From positions 39,616,342-39,680,341 of the forward strand of contig CM063506.1 of NCBI GenBank assembly GCA_032207245.1: a DNA stretch of 64,000 bases, written 5' to 3'. Positions 24,564 through 38,439 of this stretch are shown one piece after another. A program made the translations under genes and the position numbers. This DNA is from Pardosa pseudoannulata. Taxonomy: Eukaryota; Arthropoda; Arachnida; Araneae; Lycosidae. Position 1 is the stretch's first letter. Every line of letters starts with the position of its first letter. The notes beneath the pieces were generated by a model that saw only the letters and a list, made by a program, of their open reading frames with translations, ran no database searches and was not told the origin of the DNA.

Positions 24564-26269
24564 TTTCTTATAGTAAGAGAACTCGGGTAACTAAGAAATG
24601 TATTAAATATTGCTGAACATAATTTTTAGGGATCAATGTGAACTCTTTATTTTTTCCTTGAAAGGTTTATTGATTAACAACATTGGTGCCACCGGATAAG
24701 TTTAAAAGCTTATTTTCTGCAGTGCAGACTAAATTACAATTTGCATGAAATAATACCAATGTTACAGTTAATCAGAACGTTTTCCATTCAGTGATATTAT
24801 TTAAATTCTTTACAATTTTACTTTAACTAATCGCTAATTCACTTTCATTTATTATACCGGGAAGTAACCAAATTGTTATACGAATACGAATAAAAAAATG
24901 TAAAATAAGCTTTTAATTAAGTGGGCGAGACTATTAATATTTTAATAAGATTACAGTTTTGTGGCAACAACTTATAAAATGATGAAATAAAGTATGTCCA
25001 TTTGCAAATTATTATTTAAGAGAATTCGAAGGGGCAACTTAGAAATGGATGAACAGAAATTTTCTGGGATCGATAGGAACTCTTTATTTTCTCAGATAAA
25101 GGTTTGTTGTTTAATAACATTGATGCGACTATATAATTTAAATACTTATTATTTATAGTGCAGACTTACTTATAATGTAAAAGAAATTAGACCAATGATA
25201 GAATTATCGGCAATGTTTGTGATTCAATGATAATAATAGGAATGGGTCATAATTCCATTAATTTTAACTAATCGCTAATTTACTTTCACTTATTAAGTCT
25301 TATTGCAAATTATTATGTGAATATAAATAAAAGACAATTTCTTAAAAAAAGTACTTAAGATTTTTTAAAAATTCTCGTTTGTATTTTTATGTCAGTTTTG
25401 TAAAATCAAAGTTTAAAAACATAACCCACTGATTCAAATTTCAATTAAATGATTTTCAACAATGCATTAAATGTAAAAATTGTATATTATCTTATGCAAG
25501 CCTTTTTTAAACAGCAATAAGAATTATCATTAATATTTTTAAAAATTAATTTTTAATTCATTAGAATAATCCTTTAATAACTACGGATAGAGGAATGGAC
25601 ATGTACTTTCACTGGGAAGAGCCAGGATTATGGACAATCAGCTCAAAATTCTGGATATAAAATCAATATAGAGTATAAACGGTTGCCTTCTTAGTCTTCT
25701 TGTAGTAGTAGACAGCTATTATTGTTACCATAATTAATTATTTAAGAACAGCCCATACAATTTACCTAATTGTATTGAATGGGTTCGAATACATTAACTA
25801 TCAAAATTAACTTTCGCTTTGAGAGGCAGTGGCTATAGTAATAATATTCTTCATTAGGATAAATTATACATGCGAGTTTATTTCATAATAAATAAGCAAA
25901 CCCTAAAACTTTTTTATGATTTTACGGCAGAATTTATACATTTATAAATTAAATATGTCAATCCTTTTTTTTTAAGAAAATATGTGCTAACGAATCTGCA
26001 AAAGGAGGTAACAATGGTGTAAAGTATAAGTTTGATTCGTTTTTATTTTAATTTAAGCTAAAATGTTTTATTGCAGACATACACCTATACAAACTTCAAA
26101 CACATGCATGTGCTTACATACGCGTGCGAACACATGCACGTGTTTATATAAGCTTGAGCACACACAGACACAGTAAACAGACACTTACACTCCACAGTAC
26201 ACTCCACAAGCACTCGTGCATATCAGCATACCAACATATGCATTAAACATTATTTTCCTAACGAAGCTA

Positions 26270-26609
26270 GCAATACAGGCTCTGTATGCATTTATGCCAA
26301 TCCAAGGCTGCGAAGCTGTTACCCACCTATCACCACCCGAGGAGCACGTGTAACTTAAGGTATGCTACGGACGACAGTAACATTACCTCCTCTGGGTCCT
26401 CATAATTTAGAAGCAGGGACCAAGCAGATGACTCCCAGGCTTCACATGCTACCCCCAGAGGTATCGATTGAGAACTTCGATATTGTGACTACGAACATAT
26501 TTTACGTGTCCCAGTCACCTTTAACGAACACGGTGGATCTTAGGCCGGCTCGAGGACCAAACTTTCAGCTACAAGACCGCTGCCTTTGCCAACTCAGCTA
26601 ACGCGGCTC
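26270..26609 (-). mobile_element. tRNA-derived SINE, family A, minus strand
   Basis: The minus strand starts GAGCCGCGTTAGCTGAGTTG, a tRNA-like 5' end with an A-box, and has GGTCCTCGAGCC as a B-box-like segment about 45 bases on. About 270 bases of non-tRNA body follow. This body (ccttaagtt-ac-tgc-tctcgggtg, agcttcgcagcc, cctgtattgcc) is shared with the copy at 34.9 kb, which establishes it as a dispersed family. A CA/GT-rich stretch with acatgc repeats lies beyond its 3' end (26085-26200). Confidence 0.75.
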
Positions 26610-27959
26610 TATGCATTACACATAAAATGACATTAAGTAATAAAGCTGCTAAATTAAGTTATCATTGCTTCTGGATTCGAATTTGAAAATTGTTTAACAG
26701 GGAGTTAGAAAATTTTTTAAATAATAAAAAATGGATGATCACTGGATGATCATTGGATGATCACTGGATGATTTTAAATCAGTATTAAAATTGTTTTTAG
26801 TTAAAATATATATACTTATAAAATGAAAAATCCCTGTAGTTTAATGGAAATATCTTTTCCCATTCAATCAAAAATAACAATGTAAGAAACACCGATAAGT
26901 CACATTTATAAAAAATAATTAAAAATCAGAATTAGAAAAAATATATGAAAAATTAGATTAAACCATCGGCTTTTCATTCTAATGCAGTCTGCTTACACGA
27001 CAGACTGAATTAGAGTGAAATATAATTAATATTTACTACTTATATTTAATTATAAATAACATTTATTATTTATAATTAAATATAATTAATATATGATACT
27101 GATCATGAAAAGCAACTCACCAAATTTAAATTTAGCTATTAAATATGTGAATCATTCTTTAAAATTTAGTTTTATGTAAGGATACCATATAAGAAAAAAT
27201 ATATTTCATTTTAAAAGTAGAAAAAAATTATTATTCCTCAGTGAATAATTAAAACTAAAAAATAAATTATCTAGTATTTAAAATGAAATATGAGAAAATA
27301 ATAATGAATGTTTTACTGTTTAAAATAGAATCAAATTATAAAATTATGAACTAAAATAATTTGTTTTAGAAAGGTAGATTTTCTCTGAACCAAAATTGAT
27401 ATGTTTGACATTAAACTTGACAGTTTTAATTTCAGGAAGCAATAAAATTTAATATAAATACATCTCACCTCAATCTCAGTCCCCCTCCCAACAAAAATAT
27501 AAAATAAAAATTATGTCAATTAATAAAAGTAAACTGAAGTTAAATTCCAAGTTCAAATCCTCCACTTGTTGATCAGCTGTGAAAGTATAGATATTCATGT
27601 TATTTTCAACAGAAGAGAGTGATAAAGTGAAAAATAAACTCAAAGAGAGAGTAAAAAAAAAAAAAAAAAAAAAAAAAGTAAAAGAAATAACATAGCATTT
27701 ACAATATCCTTTTGTAGCTTTCAAATAAAATAGAATTAAGTCCCCTTTCACTGCCTTGAAGAAGTACGGAAACGAAAATAAGACGGCAAAAAGCCCGAAA
27801 TAGAATAAAAATATCAAAAGAAATAAGAAGGAAAAGTAAATAAAAAATGAATGATGCCGGAAATAAAACAGAAATACATAGTGAAAGCAACAGAACAAAT
27901 CATAAAAAAAATAAGACTCCAAGGAATAAACCTGAAAAGAATAAAAAGAACAATAAATG

Positions 27960-28345
27960 CAATTGAAATCGAATCGCAGCAAAAGAAGAAATGACACACT
28001 TGTTGCCACTCGGGGCGTATAAAAGCTGAGCCCTCGGTTTTGTGTAAACATTTATCTCTTTCCCTCTGCGGAGAGGAAGTGGAAACCGATTGACTGGCAA
28101 ATCAGGAGCGCCGCTCAGGCAACGTCATTAATCACGTGAGTTGGGGGAGAAAATGGAAAGAGCGGGAAGAGAAAACGAAGTGGAAATAGAATGGTAGAAA
28201 CAGAAATCAAATTGTCGCTCTGTGGTATGTTCTGTGTTTTGAGAAGCCACTTACGGATTTTCTCCAGCGCTTTAAATGGACGGGAACCTAATCGCTTTTT
28301 AGCGGAGCTACCTGTTTGAATGCGGTGAGGGTTTAACAGGTGGGT
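27960..28345. promoter_or_regulatory. G+C-richer island with TATA-like and E-box motifs
   Basis: Contains ggggcgtataaaagctgag (about 28013), gtgtaaacatttatc (forkhead-like), and gtcattaatcacgtgag with a CACGTG E-box at 28133-28138 next to a TAAT core. A Phe/Tyr-rich 191-codon minus frame starts in it but is low-complexity. The motif combination would suit an enhancer or an internal promoter; nothing here proves either. Confidence 0.35.
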
Positions 28346-29154
28346 TAAGTGGTTTGACACAAAGCTATAATTTTATTTAAGTGTCTCACTTTTTTTCTTC
28401 TTTTTTTTACGTTTCTTTTAACTTTACATTTTTTACCTATAAAAGGGTATCGTAGTTTTTTTTTCTTTTCCAGTTGATTAATTTCCTTTGCTTTACCTAG
28501 GGAAATTCCCTGTATCCCACAAGGGAAATTACAATACGGCAGGTTGTGGCACTTTCTGAGATACATTTAAGATTTTGTGTTGAGTGAAAACAAAAAGTAA
28601 TTTCAGTGTGATTAATAAAACATCTATTTCTACAAAAAACACATTAAATAAATAAAGTTATGAGTAGCTTCTTATGCAATCATGTAAATTGTAAAATGTC
28701 TAAATTTATACATTTATAAACATTATTTATAAATGCTTTCGTTTATTATGAATCTTTCTTATACTCCATAAACTCAGAATCTGAAATAATCAGAAATGGA
28801 AGTTTATGTCGTTACATGAATGTTAATTCATAAAAATATAAAAGAGTGTATGATGATATCGCAGAATGAAACTGAAGTGAAATTCATAAAACATTTATTT
28901 CATACATAAAAATTTTTTAATTCATTATTCTACTATCTATTAACCGACAGTAAGAGAAAAAATAATTTTGAATATATTTTTGTATTCTATATTTCAAAAT
29001 GTAATTTTTTTTAAATAATCACAAAATCATCAAATTTTTGTATGGGATTTCACCTTATATTTCATCAGAATGATTTAATTTGATTTGCATATATTGAGGT
29101 ATGATGACAGAAAACCAGATTCAAGGTAAATTGAAAGAATTAAATGACATTCAT

Positions 29155-30300
<1,146 letters not shown>

Positions 30301-31523
30301 TTATTTTATTTATAAAATTTTTATGGTCTATTAGAATGCAATCTATTTATTAAAAAAAATAGCGTTTATTAAAGAATCTGTTACATCAATGAGATCATAC
30401 TGCTTAAAGGAATATAAAATTAAATACGAATATAAAATTGGCTATTCGTTCTAAATTTCCTATAGTTCTATTTTTTTCTTTTAACACAACAAATGTCTCT
30501 TCATTAATCATAATGTTTTTCAGAGTTTTTCTTACAATTGTTTGTTTTAGTTTCTTTTCCTTAATCTAAAGAAAATATAAGCTCGAAGTAACACTTTAAT
30601 TCTGAACTCTAGATATTTAGAGATATCCAGTAAAGATTAAAAAATTATAAAACCAAAAAATGAAAATAAAAGTTTTACCAAGTTTTTTTTTTTGTTTAGA
30701 CTATTTTTATTATTGTGCATTTGTACCAAATTTTTATGGTCTAATTCAGAACTGCAACGTCATTTATTCAAACCAACAGTTTTCTCTTTAGCGTTTCAAT
30801 ATCTTTAAATTTAGCCTACTTTTATATACTAACTAACGAATCGTGACTATTCGATTCTAATGGCTATAGTTCTACAATTTTTTCTTTGAGGGAACACTGT
30901 AACAACCTCTGGGCTTGCCTGGGAATAGAATCATGACTGATATTATTGAGAGTATCGAATCTAACTAGTCTAAAAGAGAGGATGGTTTGATTATAGATGT
31001 TACATTTTCGGTCTAAAAATTTTTTCAATAACAAAAAAGGTTTTTTTTAAATTAATTTTTTTTTTTTTTTTTTTTAAAATTATTGCTATAAAAATAGTAA
31101 TTTTTTTATTTATATTTTGTTTTTGGGATATTTTTGTATAGTTAAAACTTTTTATATTTTTTTTTTTTTTTTTTTTTTGTCTTCTCATTATTTCTTAATT
31201 TTGATCTAAGTCTGTAAATAATTTAATTTATCACTCTCAGGGGATAAACAATTATCTTTAAATAAATATTCTTTTAAAAATAAAATTCATGATTTTAGAA
31301 AATTTCCGAATTTTCCGAAAATTTGTGTGAGTCTGTTTAGAAAATTATAAAAATCAGATTTTTTTTCTCTGAAAAATTTGTTTCTGAAAATTAAAAAGAG
31401 GTTTTGAAAACCATCTTTCGCTTCAAATAAAAGATATACAAATAAATTTTGAAGATAATTAGAAAGTTTTATATCTTTTCTCACCCTTTTTTTCTTTTTT
31501 GACGCTTTCAGAAACCCTTAAGT

Positions 31524-31697
31524 GAAATTTTTAGTTAGTCCCTCTGGTTTACAGTTTAATTTTGTACTTGAGATGGAAGGTACCTCACAGACTTTTCAAC
31601 TTGAGAGGTACTATTTCCCCTGAAAAGAAATTTTTAGTTAGTCCCTCTGGTTTACAGTTTAATTTTGTACTTGAGATGGAAGGTACCTCACAGAATT
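31524..31697 (+). repeat. Direct repeat, 103-bp period
   Basis: About 70 bases, from gaaatttttagttagtccct to ggaaggtacctcacag, occur at 31524 and again at 31627 with virtually no difference, separated by about 33 bases. The near identity implies a recent duplication. Confidence 0.92.
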
Positions 31698-32035
31698 TGA
31701 TGTATCGAAGAAGCAGACGTAAAACGTGATGCCTTTTGTTTTTACCAAGTCATTTTCTTTCTAAATTTTTCAGTCACGCAAATTCTCACAAATAAGATTC
31801 AAGGCATGAGAGACTTGAATGAGACCTGGAGAAGAGAGGGGTTATGGGAATGAATTTAATTGATATGTGTTGCAGCATGATTCCTTGCCAAAAGGGTGAA
31901 TAATTATCCGGTCTGACAAACACTTTACTGATTAAACAAAGAGTTTATACGCCTTTTAAAAGACAGGTCTGTAGTAAAGTGCGTATGTTTTTGATCTTCC
32001 GCAGTAAAAATGTGACTGGGGGTCAAAATAATCAT

Positions 32036-33520
32036 ATTTTACTGTCTTTTTATTCAGTGTTAAAGTCTACTCAAGGAATATTTAAAAAGTAAAAGCAAGT
32101 ATTTCTTTTTAATGCATATATGTCATTATTTTTTATTTTATTAGTATAACCTAATTTTACTCATTTAATAATTTTATAGTAAAATATGTTGATTCCTTAA
32201 ACAATATTCGTTTATGTAAACATCAATTATGAATATATAAATTTTATGTTTTATGTTTTCTATTAATTATTCTGATCTATACTCACCTGCTTGCTTGTAA
32301 ATTCTTTGATTATATCTTAACAAATGATATCAAAGTACTTTAAAAATTAATACATTAATATTTAAAGTATTTTGGATCATATTAGTCTGATATTTTTAAT
32401 TCATCTTATGACTGGATTGATTTTTAAAAACGTTTATAGCTTATAGATTTATCTAATAATGATCTTACTTTAAAAAATAATTATCAACATGTTCTATTTT
32501 ATATTGCTTTACAATATAATTTATGGAATTTATACTTTATATTATTTATACTTTATTACTTTATGCTTTACACTTTATATTATTTATATTACTTTATATT
32601 ACTTTAAAGAATAATTATCAATATGTGGATTCTTAATGGTAAAAACTTTTACTGTCTATATTATGACAAACATTTTACTGTCTTTTAATTTAGTGTTAAA
32701 GTCGATTCAAGGAATATTTAAAAAAATAAAAGCAAGTATTTCGTTTTAATGAAAATATGTCATTTTTTAATTTTAGTAGAATAAACTAACTTTACTCATT
32801 AAATAATTTTATAGTAAATTATGTTGATTCTTTAAACAATACTTGTTTTTGTAAACATCAATTATGAATATATAAATTTTATGTTTTATGCTTTCTATTA
32901 ATTGTTCTGATCTACCCTCATCTGCTTACTTGTAAATTCTTTGATTAGATTAACAAATAATCTCAAAGTACTTTAAATGTTAATACATTAATGTTTAAAG
33001 TACTTTGGATCATATTAGCCTAATATTTTTAATTCATCTTACGACAGGATTGATTTTTAAAAAAATTTATAGCATATAGATTTATCTAATAATGATCTTA
33101 CTTTAGAGAATAAATATCAATGTGTATTATTTTATATTACTTTAAAGTATACTTTATGTTATTTATACTTTATTTATAGTTTATTCTTTATGCTTTACAC
33201 ATTATATCATTTATATTACTTTATATTAAAGTATACTTTATGTTATTTATACTTTATTTAAGGTTTATTCTTTATGCTTTACACATTATATCATTTATAT
33301 TACTTTATATTAAAATATACTTTATGCAATTTATATTTTATATTATTTATACTTTATACTTTATGCTTTACACTTTATATTATTTATATTACTTTAAAGA
33401 ATAATTATCAATATGTAGATTCTTAATTGTAAATATACTATTTATACTTTATTCTTTATTCTTTACCTCTTATATTATGTATATTACTTTAAAGAATAAT
33501 TTTCAATATGTAGATTCTTA
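32036..33520 (+). repeat. Direct duplication, 636-bp period, with TTTATACTTTA minisatellite
   Basis: The block starting ttttactgtc-ttttattcagtgttaaagtc at about 32040 recurs at 32676. Both copies continue through gcaagtatttc, caattatgaatatataaatttt and taatgatcttacttta. Inside and after the second copy, short tatactttatattatttat motifs are expanded (32500-32600, 33125-33480). Confidence 0.85.
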
Positions 33521-34240
33521 ATTGTAAAAACACATGGAAAAAAAATTAAATAGCGCTCCTGGTAAACGCCTTATTTTTCGGATTAAAAATCTAAAGTAAA
33601 AAATCAATTTAAGCTTAAAAAACTGGTGATTGAGCGATTAAAATATTTTTTATGTATCAAAAAGAGTTCTAATGTATTATCTTACGTTTTTTATCAATTT
33701 TGCAAAAAGTAATTCGGTAACACAAAAAATAGCAGCAATCAAACTCTTTTAAAGAGTGTGATAAAATATTTAATAATAATCTTTAAAAGTTAGTTCTTAA
33801 CAATCAGAGGATATTCGTGTAGAAAATCCGAAAAGAAATAATTTATTTAGGTTCCAGAAAGGGAAAATATACTGACTGAAAACTACGACTAAAACATAAA
33901 AGCAAATTACACAATCTTTAGAAGCTTAAATAGGGGAGAAATTAGACTGGATTTTTCTATTTTCAAGCTGCTCTGTAACAGAAAAAGTTTGAGAATGTAT
34001 GGTGGATAACATCCACTGTATACTGCCATTATATAACATACTTTATTAATGATATAATGTTATTAATAGTTCTTATAATTATATAGTTAAATCATTGACA
34101 TGTAAGTTAAGTAAAAAATTGCACATTAGTACATTTTAAACATAATTATTTTTTTGATATATAAATAAAAAAAATTTAATTTCACTTAAAGAAAATAATA
34201 TTTTTCAGCTGATGTTCCTCTATATTTTTGTATTTTACAG

Positions 34241-34324
34241 CTGAACTGAAGATGGAAGTTCTTCGGGAGAGAGAACTGAGGGAAACTTTGGAAAAGCAGC
34301 TTCTGGAAGAACAGAAAACACGAA
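34241..34324 (+). CDS. dac: Internal coding exon of a Dachshund (dac/DACH) homologue
   Basis: Dachshund proteins are nuclear co-regulators of the SKI/SNO/DAC family that act with eyes-absent and sine-oculis proteins in eye, limb and neural patterning. This exon starts after a pyrimidine-rich tract ending in tattttacag and ends before the donor gtaaat. It reads ELKMEVLRERELRETLEKQL and then LEEQKTR, which closely matches the beginning of the conserved C-terminal coiled-coil box (human DACH1 has a nearly identical ELKM-LRERELRETLEKQL stretch). The two leading bases complete a codon from the previous exon and one base is left over at the end, so both introns are phase 1 and the 84-bp exon could be skipped without a frameshift. 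The charged heptad-like composition fits the coiled coil. I could not find the neighbouring exons (the upstream segment ending in the NARxxE region, or the downstream QKRLKKE segment), so both flanking introns run past what I can see. SKI and SNO proteins are the alternative, but this wording is typical of DACH. Confidence 0.87.
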
Positions 34325-34854
34325 GTAAATTCATCCTTTGACATTATCTTATAATTTTCTTACAGCATTTATAGATTGTTTTTAAGACATCGCTTTCTGA
34401 AGAACTGTTTACTTTTGATCCGTAGACTCTGCATAAGCATATGCATTTTACTAATGGAAAAGGAATACCTACTTGTGTTTCTAGAGTCATTTATAGAGAA
34501 TATAAAATGTCTCTTCAAAGTTGAATTCTTTTACGGAAATTCTTAACTATTTACAAAATACCTGAAAAAAGGTTATAAAATAATCCAAAAGGTCATGCAC
34601 TTCTTTCTAATTCCGTAATTATAAGAAACTAAGTTAAAATTACGTTAAGCAGAAATAGACACTTGTTTTATTAGCCAAGAGTATTTGGAGAATTAAAAAG
34701 TAGTTTGGGTAAAAGACATAGATAATATGAAATATTTTTTAGTTTCTATATATTTTAAAGGAACAGTTTATTGATACCTAGTACATTTTGGTATCTTTAC
34801 TACCAAGGACCTGTAAAAAACTGTATAAAGAATCTATACTCTTCTTTCAAACGA

Positions 34855-35166
34855 TTGAGTAGCCGAATCAGAAAAGACAACGATCTAGAAGGTTGAGGTT
34901 TAGGGGCTCGAGCCGCCTAAGATCGTTAAAGGTGAGTGTGGCACATAAAATATGTCCGTGGTCACAATGTCCTCTAAGTTCTCAAACGATATCTCTGGCA
35001 GGCCAAGTCTTCCTTTTGGTCCCTGTTTCTAAATTACGAGTAACCAGTAGGAGCAGTGTTACTCGGGTTCATAGCATTCCTTAAGCTACATATGCTTCTC
35101 GGGTGTTGCTAAATTTAGAAAAAGCTTCGCAGCCATGCATAAAGGTATATGTACCTGTATTGCCAG
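34855..35166 (+). mobile_element. tRNA-derived SINE, family A, plus strand
   Basis: From the segment ggctcgagccgcctaagatc onward this matches the reverse complement of the 26.3-26.6 kb copy across the whole body, ending ...agcttcgcagccatgcataaaggtatatgtacctgtattgcc. The tRNA-like head (34855-34905) is badly diverged. It sits about 530 bp after the dac exon, in the downstream intron. Confidence 0.72.
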
Positions 35167-35524
35167 CTGCATCGGAAAACAAACGATTGTAATCGGTGTA
35201 AATTATCTATCAAATTACAGTCCACAATATAAATTAATTTAAATTATAGTTGTTAATTTACAGCTTAAAATAAAATGATCTCAGATCTACATTTTATGGA
35301 ATGAATTAGTGATACGGAACACAGAATTTTTTATAGGTATAAGAAGTTCAAAAGCTCAAGAAAAATGAAGACAAATGTAAAAGGAAAAAACAAACTAGTT
35401 ATTAAAATGAATCAGTTGTTAGAAGAAATTAGAATGAATTAATCCTTAAAAATTACTTAGAAGCTTAATTTTCTGAATGATAGCAGTTTATCCTAGATAC
35501 ACACGCATACATGAAAATACGTTT

Positions 35525-36290
35525 CTCGTTTAAGTAGAATACTTTTAATCTTAATGATCGCGATTTCACATTTAATATGCTTTTGTATTACATGCTCCAT
35601 ATTTTTATTGTAACTAGTAAAGTAGTTTAATTTGTCGAGAAGTGTATTTTTATTCTTAAAGATCGCTATATAACATATTTAACGTTACATTTTATTAAGT
35701 GCTCCATATTTTTACATTAACTAATTAAGTGGTTTAATTTGTTGAGCAGAATATTTTTAATTTTAATTATCGCGATACAACATACTTAATATTCTTTTGT
35801 ATTAAATGATACATATTTTACTGTAACTAATTAAGTGGTTTAATTTGTTGAGTAGAATATTTTTAACCTTAAGGATCGCGATATACCACATTTAATATTC
35901 CTTTATATTAAGTGCTCCATATTCTTACTGTTACTAATTAAATGGTTTAATATGTTGAGTGGAATATTTTTAACCTTAAGGATCGCGATATACCACATTT
36001 AATATTCTTTTGTTATACATGCTCCATATTTTTGCTGTAACTAATTAAATGGGTTAATTTGTTGAGGAGAATATTTTTATTCTTAAGGATCGCTATATAA
36101 GATATTTAATATTCCTTTGTATTAAGTGCTCCATATTCTTACTGTAACTAATTAAGTGGTTTAATTTGTTGAGTAGAATATTTTTTATTCTTAAGGATCG
36201 CGATATAACATATTTAATATTAATTTGTATTAAGTGGTCCGTATTTTTACTGTAACTAATTAAGTTGTTTAATTTGTTGATTTTATAAGA
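35525..36290 (+). repeat. 107-bp tandem array, about seven units, with ATCGCGAT core
   Basis: The segment ggtttaatttgttgag occurs near 35624, 35731, 35837, 35944, 36051, 36158 and 36266, a strikingly regular spacing of 106-108. Each unit has a gatcgcgata palindrome or a one-base variant, and ctccatatttttactgtaactaatta. The period is not a multiple of three and no frame persists. Confidence 0.9.
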
Positions 36291-37384
36291 GATGAAACCG
36301 GTATTAAATATTTCATAAATGTATAATTTTGTGAAGTATTCAAAATAATCGGTAAGTATGATCGGTCAAAACAAATACACTTTCATGATGCGAAAAATAA
36401 AATAAAATAAATAGAAAGTATTACGCTTTTCAAATGATTTAAATATTTCATAACTGCGTTCCACGTCATTTGAAATGTTAAAAGAGATAGCGAAGGGAAA
36501 AAAATTAACTGTGTTTACAAACTCAAATACTGCCACGATCATTCATACAAAAACGAAAACAACTTTGTTACACTGTTATTACTATTCTGAGATTTTACGA
36601 GTATTCATTTTAATTAGAAAATACTTCTGAACCTTAGTTTAAATCGATAGAAACATCCCAACTATGTTAAGAAAATGCCGTACCTTTATTAACAGTAAAT
36701 ATAGGAGTAATGTTGTTTACGGTTAATTATTTTCCTTTCCTTTTAAAAAAATAATTTTTGAAAAATTATTTTACTTAGTGCAATGTAAAAAAGGTTTTGA
36801 AATATGTAATTCATTTCAATACCAAATTTGTTCAAAATGTTCTCAATTTATTTGAGATAATTCGGCATTTTTTGCCTCTTTTTATGTGCGGCCAAATTGT
36901 TTTAAGATACATTCAAAAACGCAAACGACTATTTTTCATATTTGAAAACGGGAATGATTCATTTAAAATATCGAGATATTTTCAAACTAATTTATCACCT
37001 GCTTATTTACTGGAGGAAAATATAGAGTCATTTAAAAGAAAGAGTATTAAGAAAACAGCGAGAAAAAAATTACGAATCATTTGCATAGATGGAAGAAAAA
37101 TCTATTTCTCTTTCCTATTTAAATTAAAAAAAGAAGAAGAAGAAAGCTAAGCATTTGAGAAATACACAGTTCATTAAAAATGAGAGCAAATTAAAAGCAA
37201 AGATGTTTACATGTCCGAAATAACCATCATCAATTCCGAAGTTTAATTTAGCGAAAGATATATCTCCGTTTTCAATAGCTATGATTTATTTTTACATATC
37301 CCTTTTGTTTCTGAAGCAGAAAAAAAAATTACCTTTTTTCATTTCAAATAAAACAAAACATGAAAAACATTATAAATGGATCTT

Positions 37385-37665
37385 CGATTAATGTTCTTTC
37401 GTTTTGACAATTTTGCTGCTACCGACCGTACGAGCCGTTTTCCCCGCTCAGACGCTGATTGGTTAGTATATATCATATGCCGATTGCAGAATCATTCTTT
37501 TTGTAACCCTCCGTGAGTCTTCATTAGTTACTCGTTCCGGTCTTACCCAGCTCGCATTGTCATCGTCTCGTGGAATAAATGAAACCCTTTTCGAAACATA
37601 TGGATTTAATGTAAGTAAATGAAAGCATATGACGTATGTATATAGGACCACCCTCTGGGAAGACC
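37385..37665. promoter_or_regulatory. G+C-richer intronic island
   Basis: Unique sequence with ctaccgaccgtacgagccg, cgctcagacgctgattggtt (a CCAAT box in antisense) and ctcgttccggtcttacccag. No recognisable protein. Candidate conserved element in the downstream dac intron. Confidence 0.3.
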
Positions 37666-38439
37666 AAGCGCGTATTATGAGATTTATATTTTCGAGAAAG
37701 GGTGCGTTTTGCGTTTTTCATTCTTTTTTTTTTACGAGAAAAAATTCACTGTCATTATTCGTACGTCGATCGTATTTTTTTTCGCCGTTTTTCATTTCAT
37801 TTTTGCTATTTACCTGTAACATCGCATTTTTTTTTCTTTATTTTTATTCCTTTTCATTATTTTATTTGCATATTTGATTGGTTTGAAAAAATATTGAGAA
37901 ATAAAGAAAAGATGATTTTATCTGTTCGTCATATGTCACTGACAACTCCCCCCCCCCTTTTTTTTCTCTTGAGAAAAGGAAAAAGGAGAAAAGAGGGTTA
38001 AGGAAAGCAAAGAAATGACTTTTGTGAAAGAAAAGGCTATGAATCTGAGCTACACTGCTGAGATCGAACCGAAAACATTGCAATAGCAAACTCATTTTTA
38101 TTTTTAAATCTATTGTATTCATTTCACAGGACGAATTTCAGGAAAAGCATTCTAATATTTCAATGTTGACTCGGGATATTAATAAAAATGAAAACAAAAG
38201 ACTAATTGTTAGCAAGTATAAAATTGTACATAGTTTCAGTTTTGAGGAAAAAATCGAATATAATTGGGTTTTTTTTTTCAATTTTCTAGACCAGCTTCTT
38301 TAGGTAGAACAACTGTTTAATGTATATTAACATACATGTTAGCAAAGTTCAAATATAAATAATTCACTACCATGATAATGCTGTATACTAAACAACAACT
38401 GCTATAACTTTAGATGAATATTCAAATTAATATACTGCC

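Larger units (their letters stand above)
22196..25330 (+). repeat. Six-unit tandem array, about 440-460 bp per unit
   Basis: Units start with (t)at-cgaatgcgaatggaaaa near 22196, 22658, 23112, 23669, 24878 and 25316 (the last partial). The fourth is interrupted by the 765-bp Helitron. Shared blocks include taatattttaaataggattaca, gttgtggcaacaact, taacttagaaatggatga, gtttcttgtttaataacattgatg and ttaatttactttcacttat. The first unit has ggcgcgaaatacg and aactcgtaaaagg where later units have TG, CA or TA. No frame is maintained. Confidence 0.85.

Noticed and set aside
27476..28051. 191-codon minus-strand frame rich in Phe and Tyr
   Set aside because: The composition comes from A-rich + strand sequence, including a poly-A run. 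Apparent membrane segments are an artefact of poly-Phe.
36797..37150. 117-codon + frame ending in Lys/Glu-rich sequence, considered as the next dac coiled-coil exon
   Set aside because: No QKRLKKE-like core, AT-driven codons and no similarity to the DACH C-terminus.
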